Assembly (NCBI GenBank): GCA_004431415.1
Contig: QPMI01000581.1
Location: 1-64,000, forward strand
DNA length: 64,000 nt
Source: Cyanophora paradoxa
Taxonomy: Eukaryota > Glaucocystophyceae > Cyanophorales > Cyanophoraceae
Direction of reading: 5' to 3'
Of the stretch, positions 10,209 to 20,395 are shown piece after piece; positions within the stretch are counted from its first letter, which is position 1; every line of letters begins with the position of its first letter. The position numbers and the translations under genes were made by a program. Below the pieces are notes generated by a model, which worked only from the letters and a program-made list of their open reading frames with translations, had not been told where the DNA came from and ran no database searches.

Positions 10209-11063
10209 TTATGGGGTCGGGTCATCAATAATATCTGGCTCCGCATAGAATCCGGTTGTGAAGATATCAGCAACATTTACCCCACGAAGTGCTGATACAG
10301 CTGCTATATCTGTTCTCAGTCCCATAATCATAGTATTGTATACTCCAACCTCAGTGACAAACAGATCATAAGTAAATGTCAGATTGTTATAAACACAATA
10401 TCCCCGACCAAAATGGTTGGATGCTTGAACAAAGAATAGGTAATTGTGACCTTGTTGGTTATTATTTGCTCTGCACATTGAGAGCATTGCTGTGGGAAGA
10501 GGAATATTCCTTCTCACTCGATCAGTTCCTGTAATGGAAACCAATTCTGAATTTTCAAGAGTGACAGATGATGCAACATAGAAATGCAGAAAAGGTTGCT
10601 GTGCGACAGGAGTATATAATCGAATTCGTTGGGGGTCTTCAACATTCTGCTCAAGAGTATCTGGGACATCATTATACGAAATTGAGGATGAAAGCTGACC
10701 TGAAATTCGACAGCCACCCCCAATAAATGCTCCTCCTGATCTCACAGTAACAGCAGCAGAATTCTTATCGAAATCAAGGGCTTTCAGATCAACACTGTAA
10801 GCATCAGGACCTCCATTGGTAGGCTGGAAAAAGTTAGCATTTGTGACAAGAAGTCGAGTTGTTTTAACCACACCAGAATTCTTATCAGCTCTCAGCTCTT
10901 TAACTCGAATAATCGAATTTTTATCAAAGGAGTTGCCATTGGAATTGGGTCTCTCTGTGGATTCTAAACCACGAACCTCATCATTTACTTCATGCTGGCG
11001 AAAATGCATTGCAGGGGATCCAAGGGAATATATAGGCAGTTGAACTCGATTATATTCACCCAT
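10209..11063 (-). CDS. Fibre/head family protein (284 aa), element B
   Basis: Shares the family N-terminal module (RVKELRADKNSGVVKTTRLL, TNANF, RSGGAFIGGG). The start is set at 11063 (MGEYNRVQLP) because this aligns with the starts of the paralogues and with the element C orthologue. An in-frame ATG 39 bp upstream (11102) overlaps the stop of the preceding gene, so translation from there is also possible. The C-terminal part is unlike that of the other paralogues. The end, IIDDPTP, is echoed at the end of the HNH gene. The orthologue in element C is 42614-43456. Confidence 0.6.
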   Translation of the reverse strand: MGEYNRVQLPIYSLGSPAMHFRQHEVNDEVRGLESTERPNSNGNSFDKNSIIRVKELRADKNSGVVKTTRLLVTNANFFQPTNGGPDAYSVDLKALDFDKNSAAVTVRSGGAFIGGGCRISGQLSSSISYNDVPDTLEQNVEDPQRIRLYTPVAQQPFLHFYVASSVTLENSELVSITGTDRVRRNIPLPTAMLSMCRANNNQQGHNYLFFVQASNHFGRGYCVYNNLTFTYDLFVTEVGVYNTMIMGLRTDIAAVSALRGVNVADIFTTGFYAEPDIIDDPTP

Positions 11064-11098
11064 TGCTTCTTTTACTAAGAAGGAAAGAAAAATAATGT

Positions 11099-11365
11099 TC
11101 ATTGTTCTTCTGTGACATAATTATATTCGATACCTTTCTTTACAGTTCCCCTTTGGAATGCCTGTAAAACGATGGCTTCCTTTGAGGTTGGTATTTGAAT
11201 TCCTGATGCAATGCAAGACTGGATCTCTTTCTGAACAATATCATCAATTGCAATTCTTGCCCTGTTATGAACCACATTATCAATCCAATCCTGAACAGAA
11301 GCTGCACAGAATTCCATTCCCAGCTTCTCAGTATCTGAGAGAACTACTTGGTAGATATTCGACAT
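11099..11365 (-). CDS. Small phage-like conserved protein (88 aa), element B
   Basis: Starts MSNIYQVVLSD; the start at 11365 is chosen from the element C orthologue (42312-42578), although the frame is open 33 bp further upstream. Segments EFCAASVQDWIDNVV and RARIAIDDIV resemble a small conserved protein common near tail or structural genes of bacteriophages, whose function is not known to me. The two element copies are about 90 percent identical. The stop overlaps the longer alternative start of the next gene by ATGA. Confidence 0.5.
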   Translation of the reverse strand: MSNIYQVVLSDTEKLGMEFCAASVQDWIDNVVHNRARIAIDDIVQKEIQSCIASGIQIPTSKEAIVLQAFQRGTVKKGIEYNYVTEEQ

Positions 11366-11387
11366 TCCTACTTTATAAAGAGAAAAT

Positions 11388-12409
11388 TTATGTGACACTC
11401 AAAAGTTCACCTGTGAATGTTGTTCGATTTGTGTAGCTACCCCCATTATTTGTTACAAGTGTTATATACTCACCCATAGCAATGTTAAGAATTACACTAA
11501 TGTAAAGCGGTTTATTCGTAAGAGTTGAGTCATTTTGTGTTATGATACTTTGACCCCCTGGGTCTTGGTCATTTACTTTTAAAGAGAGACTTATTGGACT
11601 ACTTGAAGTTGAATGGGTATATGCTGTAAATCTGTAATGACCTGCAACAGGAGCAGTGAACCTTCCATTACTGACATTGAATGCCCCCCTATTATTCACA
11701 AACACTACTCCCCAATTGATAAGAGCAGTTTCACTGGTAGCAACATGAGGATAATTAAGTTGAACAGAAAATCGAGGCTGATAGTCATATTTTAAATAAC
11801 AATTTGTGTTGATTGTCAAGCGATTGGCTTCCAGAGTAGCCATAATATCACTGTTGCGTTTCAAAACAAGATTCACATTTGCTCCTGTATCGATTTCAGG
11901 TGTGACCACCTTGGAAGTTGCTGTTATTATCGATTGTGTTGTTTCTGGAATACTTATGCCTCCATTGGCTGTTACTGAACCTGTAAATGTGCTTGTTCCT
12001 GTAATGTTTACTTGATTGGCTGTTAGAGTTCCATCAATCCTTGCCCCATCTCCAATATATGCCCTCCACTTCTAACTGAAAGAGCAGCATTATTAATTGT
12101 ATTATCAAAAGTAACTATTTTGGGTGTGGTGAACCCTCCCACATTGTCATAAATTGCTGTATCTGAAACAATTTGACCTGATTGGACTTGGTTCTTGTTA
12201 GATACAATGAGTCCTGTGGTTCTTATTTTTCCCCCATTGCGATCACATCGAATTTCTTTGCATCTAATCACAGAATTTTGTGAAAACGAATCAGCCCCTG
12301 TTGTTTCTGTGCAAATAAACCCAGGTGTTGCATCTGTTACTGTATGGTTCAGTTGATGTATTTTTGGGGCGGCATAACAGAAAACAGGAACTGCTATTTG
12401 TGTGGACAT
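11388..12409 (-). CDS. Fibre/head family protein with C1q-like head, element B (one frameshift)
   Basis: The family N-terminal module (FSQNSVIRCKEIRCDRNGG, RTTGLIVSNKNQ, VRSGG) is followed by a linker and a C-terminal domain of C1q/TNF-like pattern (GRFTAPVAGHYRFTAYTHS, then SLKVND, ending FTGELLSVT). One frameshift near 12066 comes from GGGG reduced to GGG relative to element C (41269-42290), which in turn has its own break at a different G-run. Each copy is open where the other is broken, which favours base-calling error or recent decay. The head may bind host surface ligands; this is inference. Confidence 0.65.
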
Positions 12410-12431
12410 TCTTTATATTATACAGATAATA

Positions 12432-13502
12432 TTATGTAGCAGTAACAAGATAACAAGAAAAATAGTATCTGATATCAAATTGAAGACTGGCTCCAGAAGA
12501 ATTGCGTATATCAAAGGAGTCACCTTCAATAACAGAAAGTAAAATTTCATATGAAATTGGAGTTACAAATGTATTAGAAATCCCTGCGGACGGCATTGAA
12601 ACCCTTGTTTGGATGGTTGTAGGATTTCCATTTAAATAAATGCTGGTAGCAATATGAGTATAAGAGGTTGTGCCAGCTCTCATACATGCAAAGAACACCC
12701 TATATACTCCGGAAACAGGAGCTGTAAATTTTGTGGATGAAAAGTTTCCTTCATTGTTTACAAGATAAGCTCCATTTATAAAGTTAAAGGGTGTTCCAGC
12801 TGTAAGTATTATGGACCCTGTCAAACCAGGAGCTTGTCTTGATATATTCATTCTTGGACAATAGGATCGTTTCAGACCACTATTTTCCGGGATTGTGATT
12901 GCTTTCAGATCTGTTATTGTCTTTTCGAGAGTGAAAATGGTATTTCCGTTTCGTTTATAATTCACATTTGCATCTGTCCCATTATCCATCTCAGGTGCAT
13001 TAACTCTTGTTGTAGCTTTTCGAGTTTCAACGCTAACATTTCCCAAGAGTCCACCATTGAAGGTCATCAATCCTGTAAATGAACTTGTCCCATTCACATT
13101 TAATTGATTCGCTGTTACAGTCCCTGCAACATTTGCCCCATCTCCAATGTATGCTCCTCCACTCTTGACAACAAGAGCCGAATTATTTATTGTGTTATCG
13201 AAAGTTACTATCTTTGCTGTGGTGAATCCACCCACATTATCATACACTGCTGAATCTGGGACTACTTGACCTGCTTGAACTTGATTTTTATTCGAGATAA
13301 TAATTCCTGTGGTTCTTATCTTGCCTCCATTTCGATCACATCGAATTTCTTTGACTCTGAGTATATTATTCTCTGTGAAAGAGGTATTACTTGAAGTTTC
13401 AGTGCAAATATACCCAGGTGTTGAATCAACTACTCCATGAGAGGTGCTATGAAGTGATTTGGCTGCAAGTTCATAGTTTGGGATTTCTAATAGAGAGGTC
13501 AT
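12432..13502 (-). CDS. Fibre/head family protein with C1q-like head (356 aa), element B
   Basis: The start is placed at MTSLLEIPNYE (13502), preceded by ATTATAAAG, because the open frame further upstream overlaps the end of the fibre gene. The family N-terminal module (NNILRVKEIRCDRNGGKIRT, VKSGGAYIGDG) is followed by a C-terminal domain with C1q-like strands (FTAPVSGVYRVFFACM, SIYLNG, YEILLSVIEGD). Orthologues are 40176-41246 (element C) and the truncated 62477-62872 (element A). It directly follows the giant fibre gene in all three, which suggests joint expression and assembly. Confidence 0.65.
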   Translation of the reverse strand: MTSLLEIPNYELAAKSLHSTSHGVVDSTPGYICTETSSNTSFTENNILRVKEIRCDRNGGKIRTTGIIISNKNQVQAGQVVPDSAVYDNVGGFTTAKIVTFDNTINNSALVVKSGGAYIGDGANVAGTVTANQLNVNGTSSFTGLMTFNGGLLGNVSVETRKATTRVNAPEMDNGTDANVNYKRNGNTIFTLEKTITDLKAITIPENSGLKRSYCPRMNISRQAPGLTGSIILTAGTPFNFINGAYLVNNEGNFSSTKFTAPVSGVYRVFFACMRAGTTSYTHIATSIYLNGNPTTIQTRVSMPSAGISNTFVTPISYEILLSVIEGDSFDIRNSSGASLQFDIRYYFSCYLVTAT

Positions 13503-13521
13503 CTTTATAATTACGAAATAG

Positions 13522-16500
13522 TTAAATTGCGACAGCAATGTAATGAATTGTAACTGGAAATCCTGGTCTGTCAAAAGAACTTAATGGAACTATGTCAAGC
13601 TCACAAGTGAAATAGCTACTGTAAACTTGTTTAAGCCTAACATACATTCGATAGTAGTAGGCTGTCTCATTGTGTTGTATACCAGTTGTTACAATAGGAG
13701 GGTTAGCAAAGCTGCTGTTGAAATTAATAGTGAGGTTAAACCTATGGTCAGGATTTGCCCAAAGATAAGGAGTAGTGTAAACATACGTTCCTGCTTGGAT
13801 TTTCCCATTAAAATATGCATTGAGTTGACTGGAAAGATCTGCCTCTGTAATACATCGACTGATGGTCGCATTATTTGAGGGGTTCATAGCATAGAAATTT
13901 CTTGCATAGGCATTTCCACGAACAAGTAAGGTTTTATCAAAGTAATTCTGCGAATTGTGGAAGAACCATGTTTCTTCAAACATAGGTCCTGCTGGTTCTA
14001 CAATCTGACCTGATCCTACATACATTGTGTTGTTGGCTCTGATTGTGGTGGCTGTGAAAGGATCAAGAGTTGGTCTATTGGTCAAATCATTGTAGTTTCC
14101 TGAGAAAATTGCAGGTTTGTTATAGATATCTGTATTCCAATCATGAGTGTGTGCAAAATCTGTAATCTCTGCCTTTGTGTGGGTGTGACCAACATATGCA
14201 ACATTTCCAAGATCTGTAATCTCTGCCTTGGTATGGGTGTGACCCACATATGCAACATTTCCGAGATCTAATATCTCTGATTTAACATGAGTGTGAGCGA
14301 AATTTGTGATATCTGCTCTTGTGTGGAAGTGTGCAAAATCTGTAATTTGTGATTTGGTGTGAGTGTGTGCAAAATCTGTGATTTCTGCCTTTGTGTGGGT
14401 GTGTGATCTATTATTTAGATCAAGGAAACTACCCGAAAATGCAACAGGATGCAGATTTGCAGCAGTAGGTTTATTTATGAGATCATTATAATCTCCTGTG
14501 AAAGAGATGGTCTTTAGTTCACCCCTTCCTACATAATCAGAAGGGAGATCAATCTTAATGGGCATAATAGCTGGATCATCAGGTATCTCATACTCACCTC
14601 CTGGATGAACCACAGGAAAGGTTTGATTGCTTTCAGTATGGACAAAGAAGTTACATGCTGTTACTGTTCCATCAATAGTCCCACCTGTGAGAGGGAGGTA
14701 ATTGCCTGTAACACCAATACCTATACCTGCAATGATTGTATTTAGTTCTGTTTCATCTATGTAGTTCTGAGCTTGAAGGTAATCCTCTGTGACTACTCTC
14801 GAAATGCTCTCATTGTGTATGTTTTTTGCAGCCATTCTTTGATTGGCTTCCAGAACCCCACCATAATCTGTTTTAATCCATGCAAGCTCTGCCCTTCCAT
14901 AATTATCATTTGCAGTTCCCACTATGGGAATGTAGGAATACTTATCTCGACTGAAAACTATCATTGGTCTTGAGCCATCTAAGCTGCTTACATCTGCTAC
15001 ATGAACCTGTATAGCAGAGTTGTAATTTTGGTAGGTTGCTGGGTCTGTTGGGACTCTGAATGTATCTGTGGGAATGTCAGCCTCCATGTAGCTTGACACA
15101 AAGATATTTGGTATGGTTGCTCCTGGTGGTGGTGGGGTTTCAAAAGAGCCTGGTAATGTCCTAATATGAAGTGGTCCTCTCATAGCTGAATTTGCAAGTG
15201 TCCCATTCACATGAACATAGTGTTCATTCAAAAAGATCCTTTCAGGGATATTACAAGTCTGGTAAAGAGAAACCCCCAAGTTATCAAGAGGCTCCACCTT
15301 TGCAAATTCTGGTTGGTCATTGATCTCATCCCAAATATGTTCATGTTTGCTTGGTGGGAACTCAGTTGGAATCCCATCAATTTCACCCCAATCATGCCTG
15401 TGATCCTCTGGTGGATACTTTTGAGGTTTGCCTAAGATCTCATCCCAATCATGATTGTGATCCTCTGGGGGATACTTTGCAGGTTTATTATTAATTTGTT
15501 CATAATCAGGAAAGAACTCCCAGATCTCAGGTCGAAATCCATCTGGTAATAATTCCTCATGGGGTTCATAAGGTTGCTCATAATCAACAACTGGTGGATC
15601 ATGCCCATCTGGCAAATACTCCTCATCAGGTTCATAGTTCTGCTCATACTCAAACTCTTGTGGATCTAAGCCATCTGGTAGTATCTCCTCCTCATTGGGA
15701 TCAAACTGATCATATTCATATTCTTGTGGGTCAAAACCATCTGGTAAATATTCTTCCTCATCTGGAACGAATTGATATTCATCAAGCTCTAATATATCGA
15801 TTTCAGGAGGTAAATACTGCTCATCTATTTGCTTTTTTGGTTCAATTATAGGTTTATTGCGAACTTGCTCCCAACTAACAATGTGCTGCCCAAAGGCTAC
15901 ATCTTCAGTTGCTGTGTATTCTCTTCCAGGTTGCTTCTTTGGTGTTAAATCGGGTGGTCCATTGGGAAATGGAATAGGGAATGGGACAGTAGGTCCATTG
16001 GGACCATAATGCTCAATGATTTCTCTTAGGGTTTTCTCACTTACAAGCTTCTCTCCATTTGCATACACATTGCTGCCATGGATATTTCGCCATTGCCTGG
16101 TTCGAATTCCAAGGTCTTTCACATTGCTATACAAAGGCAAAAGGTGCCTATCCATTTCGACTAAATCAGGGTGTAAATGGATTGCTACTGGCTGACTGGG
16201 GCTACTGTTGATTGTAATTGATGGCTTTTTTTGATGGACATCTTTTGGAGTAAAAAACCCAAAAGGCTCATTCCTCGCAAAGTCATATGTAATATCCTTG
16301 GGGTAGACATCATTTGTGTAGGAGACCTGATTTGTGTTGGCAATGGGACCCACTTGCAATACTTGGGGACCTCAGCTTTTGGAGTGCTGCCCTCATTGTA
16401 AATTCGCAAAGCTGTGTTCTGTTTGCCCTGCTCATCTTGAACATTGAAAATCAATCGACCACTATCGAACCTGGAAGGTATATCTGGGTGAGTGCCACTG

Positions 16501-16781
16501 GTTTTTAGTTTCCTAGGTCTCCTTCTTGTTGCTTTGATCTCTGCCACTTGGTTTGCTTTCACATTACCCAAACTAAAAGCAACACTGACCTCCTCTTTAT
16601 CTGGATCGGTTTGATTCACAGATAAAGCATGCTCCCTTGATTGAGTCTTTGATGAATTATCAGAGCTGTGGTCAATTGAAACTGAACCCTTTACTTTAAT
16701 ATTATCAAAGTTCACATGCTTGGTGCTGCTTGCATTATCCTCTTGAATGGTTTCTAGATTTGGTGGGTAATTGAAGCTCAT
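13522..16781 (-). CDS. Giant fibre protein, element B (one frameshift)
   Basis: About 1,086 codons. A single break near 16360 (CCCCC in element A is CCCC here) separates the MSFNYPP start from the long frame. In order: N-terminal region with LGIRTRQWRNIHGSNV; acidic LPDG repeats; HDW..I...P.EFPP repeats; a module ending ANQRMAAKNIHNE; HTHTKAEITDFAHTH-type repeats with HxH metal-binding pattern as in phage fibre shafts; and a C-terminal segment (INFNSSFANPPIVTTGIQ to VTIHYIAVAI) resembling H-type lectin. It would form a trimeric stalk with a sugar-binding tip; this is inferred from pattern. It is the shorter form: element C has an internally duplicated module. Confidence 0.75.
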
Positions 16782-16824
16782 GGCTTTTACTATATGGATT
16801 TATAAAATTCCTGATAAGTAAAAG
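16782..16824. promoter_or_regulatory. Divergent promoter region, fibre and lipase genes (element B)
   Basis: A 43-bp gap identical in layout to 4924-4966, AT-rich, with CTATATGGATTTATAAA readable as TATA-like in both directions. The gap is too short for long 5' leaders, so transcripts probably start very near each ATG. Confidence 0.45.
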
Positions 16825-18381
16825 ATGCCTCTCAAGGTCGTTTTAAGTCTTTCTGGCGGGGGTGCAAGGGGCATTATCATAACCAGGCTGCTAAAAGAAA
16901 TCGAAAATCGAACTGGCAGGAGAATAATCGATCTTGTGGATCTTGTGAGTGGAACTTCCACTGGTGGGATCATTGCAATAGGTTTGAATATAAGGCATCC
17001 TGATAGACCAGGTGAACCTAAACTGACAGCAAACGATTTACACAATATTTACCTAACTCAACTGCCCTTGATTTTCGCAAATCCTCGAAATATCATTGAA
17101 AATGCCCTATTTAACACAAAGTATGATGTGGGACCCTTGGAGACTGCAATCAATTCAGTTACTGGGGAATCACTAATACAGGATTCCCTAAAGGACATTG
17201 TGATCACATCCTTTGATACTCAGAATATGAAACCAATATTTATCACAAATGATAACAATTACAGCTTTCTGCCTTGTAAGATTGCTGCTAGGGCTACCTC
17301 TGCTGCTCCTACATATTTCTCTCCTGTAAGCATTGTTGATTTCAATCGGGGAGTATTTGTCTGTCTCATTGATGGTGCCATTTCGGGAAACAATAATCCC
17401 AGTGTGTGTGGTTACAGCCATGCAAAGAAGATTTACAGTGATGATGATGATATTATAGTAATAAGCATCTCTTGTGGAGAGGTGGACCCACATTTAGAGT
17501 CTGATTATGTGGGTTATGCTTATGAGACTGTGAACAGCTGGGGCATTCTCTCATGGATTGCCTCAACAGATGGAAGCCCATTGATTAACATGCTCATGGC
17601 TGCAAGTGAGCTTTCTGCCCTTGATAAGATGGAGGAGTTGTTACCCTACAACTATGATCAGGATTATGGGAGATACTATAGGCTATCAGTCCCACTTCCA
17701 AATCATATAGTAAGCTCCCTGGATGACACTTCTAAAATCCCAGATATGCTTTCTTTCACAGAAACATACATAGCAGCAAACAATGATGTGATCAATAAGC
17801 TTTGCAGCCTTCTAGTAGCAAACTATGAACTAAAGAACCCTACAAAGGCTTACATCTCATCCACTCTCACTACATCACCACCTTTGGATGCTAATTGGTA
17901 TCAGCTTGCAGATGATGCCTTTACTGCCTCATCCTCTGTGACAGGTAAAGAGCCTTTCATGGCTAGACCTTCAGCATTTGGCTGGGAAGCTGGAGCCTAT
18001 GCTCCTGAACAGATATGGGAAACCCCCACTGAATACCTTCAAGTTGCTTTCCCATATACTTTTGAACTCTCTTCTGTGATTGCCTATGGATCAGGGGACA
18101 CCAATGCTTATATTAAGACTTTCAATGTGGCAACATCCACTGATGGGATCAACTGGTCTTTTATTCGATCAGATGGGCAAAACAAAATATATGTCTGTGA
18201 GAACATTAACAATGCTCACAACTCTGGTGATGTGGCTCTATTGAGTGGGTTCCCTCTCAGCATCAAGGATGCTTTTTACATAGGTTATTCTCTGAGAATA
18301 AGATATATTCGCATTTATCCCCTTGTGTATGTGAATGCTCCCACAATGAGAGTTGACTTTACAGGTGCCTTTATTCGATAA
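16825..18381 (+). CDS. Patatin-like phospholipase with discoidin-like C-terminus, element B
   Basis: Intact, 518 residues. Patatin domain with GGGARG (11-16), GTSTG (Ser45) and LIDGA (Asp183); the TSAAPTYFSP segment near residue 160 is also typical of the family. Residues about 360-518 have an F5/8 type C (discoidin-like) pattern: SSSVTGKEP, WETPTEYLQVAFP, IKTFNVATSTDGINWS, RYIRIYPL. It would hydrolyse phospholipids, with the second domain likely binding sugars or lipids. It lies divergent from the fibre gene, and its stop overlaps the convergent candidate 2 gene by 11 bp. Confidence 0.88.
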   Translation: MPLKVVLSLSGGGARGIIITRLLKEIENRTGRRIIDLVDLVSGTSTGGIIAIGLNIRHPDRPGEPKLTANDLHNIYLTQLPLIFANPRNIIENALFNTKYDVGPLETAINSVTGESLIQDSLKDIVITSFDTQNMKPIFITNDNNYSFLPCKIAARATSAAPTYFSPVSIVDFNRGVFVCLIDGAISGNNNPSVCGYSHAKKIYSDDDDIIVISISCGEVDPHLESDYVGYAYETVNSWGILSWIASTDGSPLINMLMAASELSALDKMEELLPYNYDQDYGRYYRLSVPLPNHIVSSLDDTSKIPDMLSFTETYIAANNDVINKLCSLLVANYELKNPTKAYISSTLTTSPPLDANWYQLADDAFTASSSVTGKEPFMARPSAFGWEAGAYAPEQIWETPTEYLQVAFPYTFELSSVIAYGSGDTNAYIKTFNVATSTDGINWSFIRSDGQNKIYVCENINNAHNSGDVALLSGFPLSIKDAFYIGYSLRIRYIRIYPLVYVNAPTMRVDFTGAFIR

Positions 18382-19302
18382 ACTCCAACTGAAAAGAATT
18401 ATCGATTCCATTCATATCAATCAGTTCACCAAAGTAATCTTTAAACTCCACAGTGAGTTCCCTTATCACCAGGTTTCTGTCATTGATTTGAATAAATTCT
18501 GCATGTTCACCACTATGGTAAACATAGCCCCCTATATCTTTACTCAATTGCAATCTAAGGATAGCTCCCTGGTTTTGTGGTTGCGATTTTGGAATTATAT
18601 TGTGTCTGCTGGCAAAGGGGACAGCTCTTTAATATGCATGTACAGATACTGCTCAGCATTCATATCAGACATCTTCCTGCTGTCAAAATAATATTGCAAG
18701 GGCTTAGAGGAGAGTCTGGGTCCTGAGAAGGTGATTCCCCATGCTGGGTGATCAGGTGTAATAGGTTTGCCATCATACTTTAAAAGGTTCTCAGGTCGAT
18801 ATGGAGATCCACCAACAGGAGGAGTGCTATAATACCCATTAGTGTATTCAGTAGAACTTACACCCAAAAGCTTTCCTATTCTCTGGTTGCTTGCAATAAA
18901 ACGAAACTCATGGTTACTGTAAAACTCCACTTTATAGGTTGTTGGGTTGTAGAATATCTTGAACTCAAAAGCTACTGTTTTGCCTGCAATAGTTTGGAAG
19001 CTTGAATAGTTCAGCCCATAATTATAAGGGTGTGTGACCCCAAAATGACCCTGATTGATGTAGCCACTGGGAAGGGGATACACTTGTTGTGTGATCACTT
19101 GGTTATATGAACCATCTTGGTAATTAAACTGAACTGTTAGATGATCAGTTCCCACACTGTTATAGATACTGTTTGGAATCTCTGCATAGAGAACCCTACA
19201 TTCCCTTGGTCTCTCTACTGGAGTTGTGAGGGTGACCCTGTAAGAGTTTTCATTTTGTCCTTGGCTTCTATCCCTGCTATCAATATTAACGAGCCGGTTC
19301 AT
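18371..19302 (-). CDS. Candidate minor capsid protein 2, element B (one frame break)
   Basis: Starts MNRLVNIDSRDRSQGQNEN, with NSYRVTL and AEIPNSIYN following, a pattern shared with candidate 1. The frame reads to ...PADTI (stop near 18595); the homologous frame then continues after a +1 shift to QLEFIE at 18371. The element A copy has the same stop at the same place, so this is either an ancestral mutation carried by both copies or a programmed shift. As read, the product is 235 residues. Role as a virion protein is inferred from neighbours and pattern. Absent from element C. Confidence 0.55.
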
Positions 19303-19331
19303 TTTAATATATAAATATAGATAAAAGAAGA
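19303..19331. promoter_or_regulatory. Divergent promoter region, candidate capsid genes 1 and 2 (element B)
   Basis: A 29-bp AT-rich gap with AATATATAAATATAG. It corresponds to 2422-2449 in element A. Confidence 0.45.
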
Positions 19332-20342
19332 ATGCCTGTGGATTACATCGAGGTTAGCTCATTTAATACAATCTCTGGTGATGGTCCCACATCAAGCTTT
19401 GTGGCTCGACTCCCCAGTAGTTATGAGAATGTGAGGGCTGTGAGACTGGTCTCAGCCGAATTTTATAACAGCATCCCTATGGTGAGTGGTGAAACCAAAG
19501 CAGGAGATGTGACAGTTGACAATGCATTTAGCATTTATTATTCTGAACAAACTCCTGGAGCTGGAAGCTCAGGAATTCCAACAGTTCGCCCAGCTGCTGA
19601 CTATGAACAATGGAAACAATTCATTATAAGTCGAAACACCCCCATCCAAAGCCACCAGCAACTGGTGAATGTAATTAACTCTAAATTCGAAGGCAGAAAT
19701 CCCCAACCATCCATTCGCTGCAAATGGGATGAATCACTGAAACGAATTATATTCCACTCAGCAGTACCATTTTACTTGGCTTTCTCAGTAGCTGTGAACC
19801 CAAGCCAACAAACAATCCAAAAGCTGTTGAGTTCAGCTAGACTGCTGGGTCTTGATCCTGGAAGATATGGTAACTCCCCAATCCAATCACAGGTCTATGA
19901 TGCTCTCACTGATGGAATTTTTACTGGTGGTCGAGTGAATGGCATTATATCTTCTTTTGAGCCTGAAAAGACAAGGGACAGTGTTTTGTTTGTGAGGGTA
20001 AAGGAGCTGGGTGATCTGGTGCAATGTGGGGATGGTCTCCTGACTGGTTACTTCCATAAAATAGTGGTCCCTGATAAAGACTATGGAGAGCATGTAGTTT
20101 ATAATTCAACAGAGGCTCACCCACTTTACAAATATTATAATAAAAAGGTTGGATTATCCACTTTCTCGGTTGATATTGTAAATGCTGTAAATGAACCAAT
20201 TGATTTCGAGGGTCAACCTGTTCATCTGACCTTTGAAATTCGCTATGGTGATGAGCCAGCTGGGGACCCAGTTTATGAATACTTTAAAATGAGAATGTCT
20301 CAGCTTCACCCTTCCTATCCAGTTATTACAAGCTTCGCATAA
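19332..20342 (+). CDS. Candidate minor capsid (penton-like) protein 1, element B
   Basis: Intact, 336 residues, same family as 1411-2421 with scattered substitutions. Residues 1-60 hold the SSFVARLPSSYENVRAV...AEFYNSI pattern. Later segments include IRCKWDESLKRIIFHS and VHLTFEIRYGD, rich in predicted strands. It stops 53 bp before the MCP start, and both are read in the same direction, as expected for capsid genes. No element C counterpart was found, so C would need this protein from another element if it forms particles. Assignment to a minor capsid role is inference. Confidence 0.55.
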   Translation: MPVDYIEVSSFNTISGDGPTSSFVARLPSSYENVRAVRLVSAEFYNSIPMVSGETKAGDVTVDNAFSIYYSEQTPGAGSSGIPTVRPAADYEQWKQFIISRNTPIQSHQQLVNVINSKFEGRNPQPSIRCKWDESLKRIIFHSAVPFYLAFSVAVNPSQQTIQKLLSSARLLGLDPGRYGNSPIQSQVYDALTDGIFTGGRVNGIISSFEPEKTRDSVLFVRVKELGDLVQCGDGLLTGYFHKIVVPDKDYGEHVVYNSTEAHPLYKYYNKKVGLSTFSVDIVNAVNEPIDFEGQPVHLTFEIRYGDEPAGDPVYEYFKMRMSQLHPSYPVITSFA

Positions 20343-20395
20343 ATTAAGGATCATTGGTAGATTTTTTATGTTGCAGTATAATAAAAGAGAATATC

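Noticed and set aside
13522-13574. Upstream extension of the head gene into the fibre gene
   Set aside because: The first 24 codons are the fibre gene read in another frame; the ATG after ATTATAAAG fits the other copies.
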